Positions 21,660 through 32,635 are shown, counted from the stretch's first letter. The stretch: 64,000 nucleotides of DNA from Scilla litardierei (GCA_030789695.1 CM061130.1:17354561-17418560); one strand, 5' to 3'. A program made the numbers and translations. The notes: generated by a model from the letters alone, not told the origin.

Positions 21660-23519
21660 CTATAGAGCACGAATGCTCTGAAGTACTGTGTCAGGGGGAG
21701 GTGGTGCAGAGGGACGCACCGGTCGGGGCTGGGCATGTCTGGGCTGGCGTACTCTAGTCGCGTACGTGACTGGCTCAGCGGGGAAGGGTACAAAAGGTGC
21801 TGCGCCCGCAAATGTGGGCCTGGCCTCAGTGTGAGGCCGGGGCACCGGCTGGTGAGAAGTGGAGGCGGCAGCAGCGAAAGAAGAGTGCAAAAGTGGCAGC
21901 GAGGCGGCCAGAGAGGTCAGTGGCACAGAAGTGTGGACAGACGCCACGACACTCTCGGAAAATACAGCAGAGGTGGAGACAGAGGTGACTACCGCTGGGG
22001 TGGAAGTGTGTGGTCCAAAAGGTGTAACCACAGCGGAGATCATGCTAGCCATGGTCTCCACGACCGCGGCAAACGAGGGCTCTCCACTCTCAACAAAGGT
22101 CGGCGGGCGCTCGGGGAGAGCGGAGCAAAGAGGCTCGACGGACAGAGGGCCGGTGGTGGTGGTGACAGCCGAGGGAGTGGTGGAAGTGGTCTCAGCTAAG
22201 GTACTCCCGACACCGACAGAGGTGTCAGGAGCGGTGGAAACATCGGGTGTAGGCTGAGGGGCCACAGGGTCAACAGGCTCGGCATGGGCTACATGGTCTA
22301 CAGGGGCAGTGTGGGCCTGCTCGGCCTCCTCAGCCTCAAGCACGTAAGCAGCGGGGATGATGACATCCATCGCAGGGAGCCAGTCAACGTGGGCTGGTGC
22401 AATCTGAGTCCGAGCTGGGCTCGGAAGAATCATGTAATCGGCACCGTAAGGGCCGTGCAACCAGACCCAGTGACGCTCACCGTGCGGACGAAGCATCTTC
22501 ATCCTGGCCATAACATCGATCGACAAAGAAGTGGGGCCCGATACTCGTCGCAGGTCGTCGAGGAAGTCCTCGCCGGTCATAAGAGCAAGAAAGGTGATCA
22601 GGCCGCCGCAGCATATCGGTGAGCGAGCGCCCACTGATACAATGATGCGGTCTAAAAACCATGCCGCGATATCGATCACGACGGTGGGGACAAGCTCATC
22701 GCCATCCCTAGATAGAGCTCTGGGACGTGTCATCGCGTAGAGCATGTAGAGCTCTGGCGTAGACATCGTGCCCGGCTCATATCTGGCCAAAAAGGTCGTC
22801 GCCATAAGGCGCTGAGCAATACGGAGGCAGGGATGGACAATGGCCGAGGCCTTGGCCCTACTAGGGTCAAAGGCAGTGTGGAGACCCGTAATCCGGGCCC
22901 AGAAGGCACCGGTGTCGAAGGAAGGTGCGGGGATATGGGTGGGTGCGTAACCTCGGTCGGCCCCGGGGATATCGGGCCACGAGAAGAAGGCTCTCAACTG
23001 GGCGAGAGTGACCTGGCACTCCCGGTCCATGAACCGAAACGAGCATCCCTCGTCGGTCCTGGCGATCGAACTAAGCACCTCAAGTGTCGGGCGGGTAAAC
23101 GTATCCGCCGACACCTGAAAGAAATCTCGCCAGCCCACGTTGTCGTACAACGTGAGCATCCCCTCTAGTACCCCCAGGCGTCCTAGGTCGGCAAGGGGTG
23201 CAAACCTGGAGGGTACTATCGAGCGCTGGGAGATACGCTCGAAAGCGACGCGGTGTGCGTCGTTTCGGAACGTGATCCCCAGCGGCCCGATCAGTGGAGC
23301 TGGAGGTGGTGGCTGTGGAGCGGCAGGGAGTGGCTGTGCGGGCTGTGCGGGCGCTGCAGGCTGTGCGGGGTGTGCGGGGCCTGCAGGCTGTGCGGGGTGG
23401 AAGGGGTGTGTGGGGGAAGGAGGAGGAGACCCCTCCACCTCGTGGGAGGGGCTGGCGTCATCCGACCGCTTCCGCTTGGCGGAAGGTCTCCTCGTCCGCG
23501 GCCGTGTCCGGGGCGGCAT
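21660..23519 (-). CDS. ATHILA ORF-1 family protein (env-position ORF)
   Basis: A 619-residue frame starting at MPPRTRPRTRR; an in-frame ATG lies 11 codons upstream (23552), but the basic MPPRTR start fits the family better. After a basic, Pro/Ala-rich N-terminus (PAQPA repeats), a conserved region runs from about FRNDAHRVAFE through GWRDFFQVSADTF, EVLSSIAR, FSWPDIPGAD and MTRPRALSRDGDELV to HWVWLHGPYG. This matches my recollection of the plant ATHILA ORF-1 family (PF03078). The C-terminal third is Thr/Ser/Pro-rich low complexity. I see no clear signal peptide or membrane span, so an envelope role is unproven. The frame is intact in an otherwise pol-less element. Confidence 0.8.
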   Translation of the reverse strand: MPPRTRPRTRRPSAKRKRSDDASPSHEVEGSPPPSPTHPFHPAQPAGPAHPAQPAAPAQPAQPLPAAPQPPPPAPLIGPLGITFRNDAHRVAFERISQRSIVPSRFAPLADLGRLGVLEGMLTLYDNVGWRDFFQVSADTFTRPTLEVLSSIARTDEGCSFRFMDRECQVTLAQLRAFFSWPDIPGADRGYAPTHIPAPSFDTGAFWARITGLHTAFDPSRAKASAIVHPCLRIAQRLMATTFLARYEPGTMSTPELYMLYAMTRPRALSRDGDELVPTVVIDIAAWFLDRIIVSVGARSPICCGGLITFLALMTGEDFLDDLRRVSGPTSLSIDVMARMKMLRPHGERHWVWLHGPYGADYMILPSPARTQIAPAHVDWLPAMDVIIPAAYVLEAEEAEQAHTAPVDHVAHAEPVDPVAPQPTPDVSTAPDTSVGVGSTLAETTSTTPSAVTTTTGPLSVEPLCSALPERPPTFVESGEPSFAAVVETMASMISAVVTPFGPHTSTPAVVTSVSTSAVFSESVVASVHTSVPLTSLAASLPLLHSSFAAAASTSHQPVPRPHTEARPTFAGAAPFVPFPAEPVTYATRVRQPRHAQPRPVRPSAPPPPDTVLQSIRAL

Positions 23520-24738
23520 ATCGGCCCCGAGCGCGCGCCGAAAAACGTGCAAAGTGAGGCGTGTGCAAAATAAAGGAAAGAGTGTACCCCGACACGCCGC
23601 GAGTGCTAAGCAATGGAAGCGTGCGAAGACAGCGCCTCTGTGAAGCCCAAATCAGTCCGTAGAAGCTCCCCTGGGCTCCCCTAAGCTCCCAAAAACAACC
23701 TGCGCATGAAATGGAGATATTAGCGAGTAATATTCAAAACGTATGGAGCATTAGGGGTATAACAGATAAATGTAGAAATTGATTTGGGTTTGGGGGTCGT
23801 TTAACACATGGATCCTCAAAAAATACTCAAAAAGAGGAGAAAAAGGCAATAAAGGTGATACCGGAGGTGGTAGGGGCGGCGGTCGCCGGCGGCGACTCGG
23901 GCGAGGCGCCAGCGCGTGCTCGGCCGACGGTGGCGGGCCGAGCGACGGCACGAGCGGGCTGGTCAGGCGAGTGGGGGCGCGAGCGAGGGGTATCGGGCGA
24001 GGGGAGCTGAAGGGTCGGGCTGTTTGGGGGTTTTCGCATTTCGAAAAATGTGCCCCCCCCGCCCTTTATATAATAAAAGTTACGACTCGGCCGAGTGACT
24101 AGGTCACTCGGCCGAGCGAGATCAATGAAAATTTCTCCTCGCTTACGCTTCGGCCGAGTGGCTTTGCCAGCCTCGGCCGAGTGGAGTAAGTCCATTCGGC
24201 CGAGTGACTCAAGCTACTCGGCAAGACTCGCCCTAGGAGGGTATCCATTTTACTCGACCGAGTGAAAATATATACTCGACCGAGTAGCAGTTATATTGAA
24301 ATCAGGAAAATAAACAGAGAGTTGGGTACAGCAGACTTCCCTCGTTTGTGAGCGGCTCGGCCGGACGAACTTGTGTACTCGGCCGAGTGACTAGTATACT
24401 CGGCCGAGTGAGCCTTGTGTTCTGCTGTTTGTCTTTGTTTGGGCTCTAAACTCCGTCTTTCTTCCTCCAGTCGATTCCATCTTCCTCCTAGGCATCGAGC
24501 ACCTTCTTGGGGCGCTCCTCGTCGTCTCGTTCATCCTCCTTATGATGGATTTACCTATCTCCTCTCCTGTCAAGAAAAATAGGACCCGTTATCACAAAAT
24601 TTTTGGGCGAACGACTCAAAACACTAAAAATTTCTAAAACGAAAATAAAGAAAAAGTAAAAATAAAGCAAAAACCGTCGGGTTGCCTCCCGACAAGCGCT
24701 TGTTTAAGGTCGTGAGCTCGACCCCCTATGATTTTCAA
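23520..24738 (-). other. Athila spacer between gag-protease and the ATHILA ORF
   Basis: In autonomous Athila elements RT, RNase H and integrase would lie here. Instead there are about 1.2 kb without coding capacity. It has a block of TCGGCCGAG palindromes (24085-24410) and the phrase CGGGAGGCAACCCGACGG (minus strand, near 24680), which in Athila elements normally follows the polyprotein. Pol therefore looks cleanly deleted, not decayed. 24233-24738 repeats 14165-14670. Confidence 0.65.
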
Positions 24739-27510
24739 TTAATGCGGGATGTTTGGTGCATATGAGATGCACCCATCAAACTTTCCGGAGAGAACGCTTG
24801 GATTTGGAAGTTGCGGCGTGTTCTCCCTCGGTGGTCTCCCGTCTCGAATAGTGTTGGGGGGAGGCTCCCCCAAGCTAGCATTTGCTCCGGTCAACGGCTT
24901 TACCGGTGACGCCGATTTCCGTACCGGCGGAGCTTTCTTCGGAGACCTTGATTTCGAGAGCTTGCAGAGCTCTCGAATCCTTGCGACATCAGCGTCGCCT
25001 TCATCATTTTCAGCGGAGAGGTCAGGGGAATCATCTATCTTCTCATCTTGGCCTAAATCCGGGCCTTCCTCTAAATCTTCATCGAAAAGAGCGCCAATTG
25101 AGTGGGGGATCGCCTCCTCTATTACCTCATCAAGGAGGTCCATGTAGTCAAGTTCCTCATGGTAAGGCATGTGCTTCATAGCCTTAAGAATGTGGAGCTC
25201 CACCTCGATGTTGCCGACGTTTAAAGTTAGGGTACCTTCGCGCACGTCAACAATTACTCCGGCGGTGGCGAGGAACGGGCGACCAAGTATCAATGACGTA
25301 TCTCCCTCCTCCTTAACGTCCATGATCACAAAGTCACATGGTAAGCATATTCCACCCGGGACTTGTAGCGGTATGTCTTCGGCGATCCCTACCGGACTTG
25401 TTATTCGCCCATCGGCCAATTGAATGCGCATGTCGGTAGGTTTCAACTTCTTCCCGGTATTTAGCCTTAGGAACATGGAGAGAGGCATAAGGCTCACACT
25501 AGCCCCTAGATCAACCACCGCCTTTTGAAGAGGGACGCCGCCCAAGGTGCAAGGAATCCGAAAACTCCCCGGATCTTTAAATTTGGCCGGCTCCTTCTCT
25601 CTCTTGGTGAACCAAGAGCCCTCCTCGGCTAGCATGATCTTCTCCTTCCTCTTTCTCCCCGAAATCAAGTCCTTCAAGAATTTAGCATATGTGGGGATCT
25701 CCACGATGGCGTCGAGGAAGGGAATATTGTGGCTACCTCCTCTTAGATACTCGAGGAACTTTGCTAGCCTTTTCTCCATTTTTGCTCTCGCTAGTCTTTG
25801 GGGGAATGGGACCGGTGGCATGAAGCGCCTCTCCTCTGTCAATTGCTCCGCTCTAGATTTCTCCCTTTCTTGTGGCTCCTTCTCCTTATCAACTTCAACT
25901 ACCGGCTCAACCGGCTCCAAACTTTCCTCCACGGGCTCCTCGATAGGAATCATGGCGGGGGTGGTATCCTTTCCGCCTCTAGTGGTAACGGCAACTACGG
26001 CATTGATGTGGCCGGTGTTGCCCCGTGGGTTTTGCTCGGGTTGCGCCGGCAATCGTTGAGTGTTCCGGTTGAGCAAGGCCAATTGCTCCGATATTTGAGC
26101 CACAACGGTATTAAGGGAGTCTTGCCCCGCCTTCAAGGTAGCATTGACTTTATTTTGCTCGATCATAAACGCCTCCACTTTAGCTTCGAAGTCGGATCGT
26201 TGTTGAGCTTGAGGAGGGTTTTGATTTTGATTCCTCCACCCATGATTGTATCCGGGCGGCCTATATGGTGGAACTTGTTGCTTCGGTTGAAAATTTTGTT
26301 GAGTAGGCCCCCTCGGTGGATAGTGTTGTTGTTGGGGTGGTGGTGGTGGTCGAGCTTGTTGAGGTGGCGGTTGTGGCGGGTTCAAAGCTCCTTCATTATT
26401 GGCGTAAGAGAATCCGGGATGATTTCTTGCGGTCGGATTGGCCCAATATCCTTGGTTCCCCGCGACATATTGTACTTGCTCCAAGGATCCTTCTCCTTGC
26501 TCTCCTCCCACATACATGACTTGAGATTGGTCTTGCCAATCACACATTTGGTTCGTTGGAGCGGAGGTGGAAGGGGCTCCTTGGGGCTCCGTGATAAACT
26601 TCTCCAATCCCTCCACTATCTTGTGGAGAGAATCAAATTTGCTCGTAAGCTCCGCCACGGCCTTCGCCTCATAGATACTAGTCGGCTTCAAGGAGGACGT
26701 AGAGTGTCCTCGCTCATCGCCCCATTGTTGATTATTTGAGGCCATCTCCTCAATTAGGGCCGTAGCTTCTTCGGGAGTCTTTGACAAGATAGCACCATTC
26801 GCCGCGGCATCAATAATTTGTTTGGTCCCCGGTTGGAGACCATTGTAGAAGCTATGCACTAGCTCCCAGTCTTCTATACTATGGTGCGGGCATTGATGCT
26901 GCAGATCCTTAAAACGCTCCCAAGCCTCATAGAGCGTCTCTTGGGGTCCTTGCTTGAAGGACATGAGAGCGCTCCGAATCTTCACCGTCTTGGAGGGCAG
27001 ATAGAACTTGTCAATGAATGCACTCGCCAACTCGTCCCAAGTGGTGAAAACACCCTCAGCTTGCGTCCTCAACCAATAGAGTGCCTTGTCCTTTAGCGTG
27101 AAGGGGAAGAGGCGCAGTCTGATGGCATCGATGGAGACCCCCGGCATCTGGAATGTGGCGCACTTCGACAAGAACAATTGGATGTGGTAGTGGGGATTTT
27201 CATGGGCATTCCCATGAAATGGATCCTGCTGCATCAGAACCACTAGTCCAGTCTTTAGCTCGAAGTTCTTGTCAGCCGCCAACTCCGGCATGGCAATGGA
27301 TGAGGTAGTGGAAGAGGTCTTAGGCCGAAGCCTATCTCGAATAGAAATTATCCTCGCCATTCTTGCCGCTAATTGATCCGCAGTTTCCGGGTTGGTCATA
27401 AACCTCCCTTCCGGATTTTGTCTCCTTTCCGCTCTAAGTCTCCGCGCGGTACGTTCGATCTCGGGATCAAATAGTATAGCTTCAGGGTCCGCCGTAGATC
27501 TCATGTACAT
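24739..27510 (-). CDS. gag-pro: Athila Gag-protease polyprotein, intact
   Basis: An uninterrupted frame of 923 codons. The Gag domain spans about residues 80-300 (FELKTGLVVLMQQDPFHG, NPHYHIQLFL, IRLRLFPFTLKDKALYWL, WDELASAFIDKFY), typical of Athila/Tat Gag. A Gln/Pro-rich linker follows. I see no CCHC zinc knuckle; only a single relic Cys (MCDWQ) remains where one is expected. The protease lies near residues 640-770, with the catalytic triad written DLGA (VDLGASVSLMP) and the flap/closing motif LILGRPFLATA. The C-terminus is acidic and ends before the spacer. Coding capacity has survived although pol is absent, so particles could be helped by another Athila. Confidence 0.88.
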   Translation of the reverse strand: MYMRSTADPEAILFDPEIERTARRLRAERRQNPEGRFMTNPETADQLAARMARIISIRDRLRPKTSSTTSSIAMPELAADKNFELKTGLVVLMQQDPFHGNAHENPHYHIQLFLSKCATFQMPGVSIDAIRLRLFPFTLKDKALYWLRTQAEGVFTTWDELASAFIDKFYLPSKTVKIRSALMSFKQGPQETLYEAWERFKDLQHQCPHHSIEDWELVHSFYNGLQPGTKQIIDAAANGAILSKTPEEATALIEEMASNNQQWGDERGHSTSSLKPTSIYEAKAVAELTSKFDSLHKIVEGLEKFITEPQGAPSTSAPTNQMCDWQDQSQVMYVGGEQGEGSLEQVQYVAGNQGYWANPTARNHPGFSYANNEGALNPPQPPPQQARPPPPPQQQHYPPRGPTQQNFQPKQQVPPYRPPGYNHGWRNQNQNPPQAQQRSDFEAKVEAFMIEQNKVNATLKAGQDSLNTVVAQISEQLALLNRNTQRLPAQPEQNPRGNTGHINAVVAVTTRGGKDTTPAMIPIEEPVEESLEPVEPVVEVDKEKEPQEREKSRAEQLTEERRFMPPVPFPQRLARAKMEKRLAKFLEYLRGGSHNIPFLDAIVEIPTYAKFLKDLISGRKRKEKIMLAEEGSWFTKREKEPAKFKDPGSFRIPCTLGGVPLQKAVVDLGASVSLMPLSMFLRLNTGKKLKPTDMRIQLADGRITSPVGIAEDIPLQVPGGICLPCDFVIMDVKEEGDTSLILGRPFLATAGVIVDVREGTLTLNVGNIEVELHILKAMKHMPYHEELDYMDLLDEVIEEAIPHSIGALFDEDLEEGPDLGQDEKIDDSPDLSAENDEGDADVARIRELCKLSKSRSPKKAPPVRKSASPVKPLTGANASLGEPPPNTIRDGRPPRENTPQLPNPSVLSGKFDGCISYAPNIPH

Positions 27511-27646
27511 GCACAGGGAAAACAGAGTTTCAAAGAAATGATTAGTACCGTGGAAGGGTTAGGTAAGAAATAAGAAATAAAAATAATGATAATAATAATA
27601 ATAATAAAGAAATAGCTAGGGTGAGAAAGAATCAAACGCAATCGCC

Positions 27647-27664
27647 TCCCCGGCAACGGCGCCA
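27647..27664 (-). promoter_or_regulatory. tRNA-Asp primer binding site (right Athila unit)
   Basis: Identical to the site at 17579-17596 and 6 bp from the LTR end at 27671. Confidence 0.88.
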
Positions 27665-27670
27665 AAAACT

Positions 27671-29488
27671 TGATCGCACCCCGGATACACGCCCGAGGCG
27701 ACGGTTGTAGTTTTACCGCAAGCGCATGGTGTAGCGGCGAGCGGGATATCGAACACAGGGAGGACGAATGACCGTGCTTGTTCCAATCAACTTGGCTATC
27801 TAAGAAGAGAGATTTGCTTTTGGCGATCCTGTCACAATCGTCAGACAAAGTGCAGAAATATCAAATCAAATAAAGAACGTCTAGGGAATGGGGAATCCCC
27901 GCTACTCACCGTATCTCATAAATGTGGTTCATCGGTATCAAAATTGCTAGATTAGGATTTTGGATGAACTAGTTGCAACTGAATGTAGAACCAAGCTCAC
28001 GCTCTCGCGCTGTTGCCGGTCTATAGCTATCCTAGGTTTGGGTCCAATCTCTTGCAAACCCTAGCCTAGGAAAGCTAGCATTAGGATCAACATCATCGTC
28101 CAATCGCTCACCGAGCCCAATATCTTACAAACTCGGCTCGCGATCTAGATTGGGATAGTTCCTACCCGTCCAATCTCTTGCAAACGGGTATTGGCACGGA
28201 ATTGCAACCGGAAACCCTAGTATCGGTCCAATCTCTTGCAAACCGATACTACGGAAATTCGATTCCAACCCAATTCGGATTTCTAGGGTTTCCTATCGAA
28301 TTGGGATCCAATCTCTTGCAAATCCCAATCGGTATGAACTCTTAGCTATCCGTGGTAAATTGATCCCAATCTAATCCCTAAACATCAATTCTAGCAAAAT
28401 TTCTACTAATTCATCACAAATATGAAGTTGGGCTTGTAGGGTTCATCCCCACGCCCCAAGACGTGGAGACTACTCACAATTCATAGCAAGATCACAAAAA
28501 TAATCAATGAAATAAGTAATAGAATTCATCACAATATTGAAATATGCAATAAAAATAGAATTTTCAGAGAGGAGAAAGACAAACCAATGGAGTTCTTCAA
28601 TTGTTCCAACAAAAATAAAAAATTGTCTTCTCTCCAATCTCCAAAATAAAGCTAAAAAGTAGATCTAAAAAGCTGCAAAAAATCTAAAGAGAAGCTCTCA
28701 AAACTAGGGTAAAAACAGGGGTTAAATAGTCCCCAAAATCGTCCAAAAACTGTGACCAAAATACCCCTGCACAGCCTGTTTTCCGCAGTTTTCGCTACAG
28801 GCAGCGCATCGCACTCGGCCGAGTGACAAATGTCGCTCGGCCGAGTGAGAAACCCTGTAACTTTCCAGTAAGTCGGGGCCTTCAGGGGTCTCTACTTCGG
28901 GGGCGGCTCGGCCGAGCGAGTTGTCGTCACTCGGCCGATGGCTTCAAGGCACTCGGGCGGACGGGATAATCCACTCGGCCGAGTGGTTCTTCTGAAACTC
29001 AGGAAGCCAAAAAACAGTAACATGGCGATTTTTGAAGGGCTTCGTCTGGGCGCCACTCGGGCGGACGAGATGTCGTCACTCGGCCGATGTGGTCTCCGTC
29101 GCTCAGCCGAGTGCACGTAGGAATCGTGTCTGATCTGGTCGGCCGAGCGGTGTCTCACTGGTCGGCCGAGTGGCTCCTCCACTCGGCCGAGTGGGACACT
29201 AAAAATGCCCAGATTGCTTATTTTGGCCTCCTCGTCGCTCCTGCGACGTCCATTCTTCTTCCGCTCCTCTCCAACAGCAAAATACCCCTCGGGGAGGTCG
29301 TCGGTGACTGTCTAGAGTAAGCGCATCTCGAGATCACTCCAAATCGCGCCAAATCACTTGAAATGCGACAAAAACAACAAATCGTGAAAAGCATCGCAAT
29401 ATCATCGATATATCGTGAAAAACATGATTTGGGCGGTCTAAATGGCATGTAATCATGCGGGAAAAAGGTGTAAAATAAGGAGTGATCA
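27671..29488 (-). repeat. Athila LTR 2 (1818 bp)
   Basis: Same length and ends as LTR 1. It is the 5' LTR of the right unit. By eye it differs from LTR 1 at only scattered single bases (for example two palindromes that are intact here but mutated at 18740-18755). It ends TGATCA at 29488, next to G1 gag sequence AGAAGCAGG. Confidence 0.9.
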
Positions 29489-29581
29489 AGAAGCAGGCTA
29501 TTTAGCAGGCTGTTCAGCAGAGGAGGCAGGCTTTCCTGATGACTGCCATTGAGACTGAGGCAGTGGATGAGGTTATTGCAG
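29489..29581 (+). pseudogene. gag: G1 gag 3' remnant
   Basis: The last 30 codons or so of gag, aligning with G3 at about 35578-35667 (QQAV, GQAFLMT, VDEVI). It contains an in-frame TAG near 29504. It ends with a G before a good 5' splice site. Confidence 0.75.
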
Positions 29582-29690
29582 GTAACTCTCAACCTAGTTG
29601 TTCTTTCTTAGATCGTCTTGTTTGTTGGATTCCGTTTGGTTGCTTGTTATGTTTGCTAGAATAGAATTTGATTGTTAGACTGTCTGTTAG
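29582..29690 (+). other. Candidate intron at the G1 gag-protease junction (109 bp)
   Basis: GTAACT donor after ...GCAG and acceptor ...CTGTTAG before GTGTGATTTTGG. Removing it joins ...DEVIAG to V-I-L-V before the [11 protein letters not shown] protease start, in frame (phase 1). Without splicing the two frames differ, because 109 is not a multiple of three. Confidence 0.65.
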
Positions 29691-31721
29691 GTGTGATTTT
29701 GGTTTGCACATTCCCTGCACGAGTCCTCTTCGACTCTGGTGCATCGATGTGCATTATTTCTCGGAGCTTCGTGGAGAAGCATTCCTTGTCGATTTCCTCT
29801 CTTCCCAAGAGTTAGAATATCGTTACAGGAAATGGCGTGGTCTCGGTGCATCTTGGGTGCAATTCTTGTCCTTTGGTGGTCTGTGGACATGAGCTTTATG
29901 CTGATTTCATCGTCCACGACATCATCAACTATAATGCCGTCCTCAGGATGGAATGGCTTGGAAGTTTCTACGCCACGATCAATTGTCGGAGGAAGAAGGT
30001 GGTGTTCGAGATCCCTGGACATCCGGTGTTCGAGTTCAGCCGTGGCAGTAGTTCGCTTGGTCCGGTCAGGTTTCGGGCCAATCCAGTGGAGATCATTGCT
30101 ATGCTGATGGAGCAGTGTAGGCCAGCTGTGGTACGAGAATTTGACGACGTCTTCCCCGAGGAGATGTCTGGACTGTCGCCCGATCGAGCTCTCGAGTTTT
30201 CGATCGATCTTATTCTGGGAGCGCAGCCCATTTCGAAGGCGCCGTATCGTATGGCTCCAGCAGAGTTGGAGGAATTGCGGAAACAGCTGGACGAACTTCT
30301 TCAGATGGGTTAAATTAATCCTAGCGTGTCTCCGTGGGGAGCACCGGTCTTGCTGGTGAAGAATAAGGACGGTTCGCGTCGCATGTGTGTGGACTACCGG
30401 GAGTTGAATGCGGTGACCGTCAAGAATCGTAATCTGTTGCCCTCGTATTGATGATATCTTTGATCAGCTTAGAGGATCGAGGGTATTCTCTAAGTTGGAT
30501 CTGAGGAGTGGTTATCACCAGCTGAAGGTGAGGAAGGAAGATGTTCCGAAGACAGCATTCAGGACGAAGTACGGACACTACGAGTTCGTGGTTATGCCTT
30601 TCGGTGTAACCAACGCTCCCGCAGTTTTTATGAATCTGATGAATCTGATCTTCTATGACTTTTTAGACAAGTTTGTCGTTATCTTTATTGACGACATTCT
30701 GATCTACTCAAAGTCAGAGGAGGAGCATGCATCGCACTTGAGGACAGTATTGTACATCTTGAGGAAGCATCGGTTGTATGCTAAGTATTCCAAGTGCGAG
30801 TTTTGGCTGGACAGAGTTGCTTTTCTCGGGCATGTGGTGACAGGAGATGGTATTTCGGTGGACCCCGATAAGATTAAGGCTATCAGGGAGTGGCCTGTTC
30901 CGCGGTCAGCGTCTGAGATCCGGAGTTTCCTTGGATTGGCTAGTTATTACCGGCGGTTCATTAAGGACTTCTACCGTATTGCCGAGCTGATGACCAGACT
31001 GACGCGGAAGGATGTATCTTATGTTTGGACTGATGGTTGTGAGAAGGCTTTTGGTGTTCTGAAGGAGAGGTTGACGACTGCCCCTGTTCTTGCTGTGCCT
31101 GATCACAGTGGAGGGTTCGAGATCTTTTGCGATGCTTCTGGCAAGGGTCTCGGTTGTGTATTGCATCAGCATGGGCACGTGGCTGCGTATGCTTCTCGTC
31201 AGCTTAAGGCTCATGAGAAGAATTACCCGACACACGATTTGGAGTTGGCTGCTGTCGTGTTTGCGCTGAAGATTTGGAGGCACTTCCTGCTGAATGAGAG
31301 GGTGAAGATCTTCACCGATCACAAAATCTTGAAGTATATCTTTACGCAGAAGGAGCTCAACATGTGACAGCGTAGGTGGTTGGAGCTCATGGCGGATTAC
31401 GAGATTGATTTGCAGTATCACCCTGGCAAGGTGAATGTGGTTCCGGATGCGCTGAGTAGGCTTCCAGCGGTGATGATGTTGACTTCGCAGTGGAGATTAC
31501 ATCATGATTTTTGCGAGTCCAGTATTGAGATTGTTCTTACTGGAGAGGCCTCTTCGTTGATGTGTAAGCAGGTACAGTCGACGATCGTGGATAGGATCAA
31601 GGCTGGACAGGCCGGAGACCCGAAGCTAGTGAAGATTCGGGAGCTGGTGGAAGCCGGTCTGCGGACTGATTTCTTGATTCATGAGGATGGCTCACTGAGG
31701 TTTGGAGCCAGGTTGTGTGTG
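29691..31721 (+). pseudogene. pol: G1 pol remnant, part 1 (protease, RT, RNase H)
   Basis: Chromoviral Gypsy polyprotein. Protease VLFDSGAS is intact. RT is readable with [10 protein letters not shown] and catalytic FIDD near 30685; RNase H starts FEIFCDASG near 31120. Compared with G3 it has a TAG at 29813 (Trp in G3), a TAA at 30311, a frameshift near 30430 and a TGA near 31365. It ends in the integrase N-terminal region at GTGTG, the G3 target site, and continues at 41891. Confidence 0.9.
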
Positions 31722-31991
31722 TGTAACGACTGGTTTTTCATGTATGGATTTAATTGTATATGTATATATATTTGGTTGCTTCTCCTTGGTTGCGATTTAC
31801 ATTTCCGTCCCCGTAGTTCTCTTTTGGTTCGTTTCGTCGTGATTCCCTAGATTCTTCCGTCGGTCGGCGTGTTTGAAGTAAGTCATTCGTGATGGGCTTC
31901 ATAACATCGATATCTTAGAGTTAGAACGAGCCTAGGAGACTTAGGAAACCATCCTGGAGCTTCGCGCTCCATTTCGGAACTTTCAGTGCAC

Positions 31992-32635
31992 ATTAGCCGG
32001 TGTAAGAAGGGGCACCGACCGACTAGATGACGATCCAGTCGGTCGGAAAACCTTCTTGAACCGACTAGTGGGCTTTGATAAATGTTCAGGAGTTACTGTT
32101 TATCGTTAGTCGGTCTAAGAACGTTGGTTGACCGACTAGGTTGCAAACTAGTCGGCCGGCAATGCTTCTTTAACCGACTAACTCATTAACTATTTTTGGT
32201 ACCAGTTACTGTTCACTTTTAGGTGGTCTAAGAACGTTCGTCGACCGACTAGATGTCAAACTAGTCGGTCAGTAGTTGTTCTTTGACCGACTAACTCTTT
32301 AATTATTTTTGACACTAGTTACTGTTTACTCTTAGTCGGTCTAAGAACGTTCGTCGACCGACTAGATGTCAAACTAGTCGGTCAGTAGGTTTTCTTTGAC
32401 CGACTAACTCTTTAATTATTTTTGACACTAGTTACTGTTTACTCTTAGTCGGTCTAAGAACGTTCGTCGACCGACTAGATGTCAAACTAGTCAGTCAGTA
32501 GTTGTTCTTTGACCGACTAACTCTTAGTTCAGGTTTTCGTCAGGGGTTACTGTTTACACTTAGTCGGTCTGCGTTGGTCAACCGACCGACTAGTTCCCAA
32601 ACTAGTCGGTCAGTGGTTGCTCTTTGACCGACTAA
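31992..32635 (+). repeat. Nested-hairpin array in the G3 U3, with freshly amplified 113-bp units
   Basis: Same four-half-site design as in E1. Three consecutive units (from about 32214) are almost identical, with a 113-bp period (starts 32332 and 32445), so they were amplified recently. Spacers carry the shared words GTTACTGTTTACTC. The 3' LTR repeats the array at 39491-40134. Confidence 0.92.

Larger units (their letters stand above)
14165..29488 (-). mobile_element. Athila tandem: complete pol-less element plus truncated second copy
   Basis: Read on the minus strand: LTR (27671-29488), tRNA-Asp PBS, gag-protease ORF, spacer, ATHILA ORF, PPT, LTR (17603-19420), a second PBS, then a second gag-protease copy truncated at 14165. 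The middle LTR thus serves both as 3' LTR of the right unit and 5' LTR of the left unit. Both LTRs are 1818 bp. No RT, RNase H or integrase is present in either unit. It lies in G1 gag: gag sequence resumes at 29489. The left end is a deletion, so one LTR and part of G1 gag were lost. Confidence 0.88.

Noticed and set aside
21660..23519. A true viral envelope gene in the Athila element
   Set aside because: No clear signal peptide or transmembrane segment; ATHILA ORF-1 type fits better.
23140..23643. Gly/Ala/Cys-rich plus-strand protein opposite the ATHILA ORF
   Set aside because: Antisense of the Pro/Ala-rich ATHILA N-terminus.
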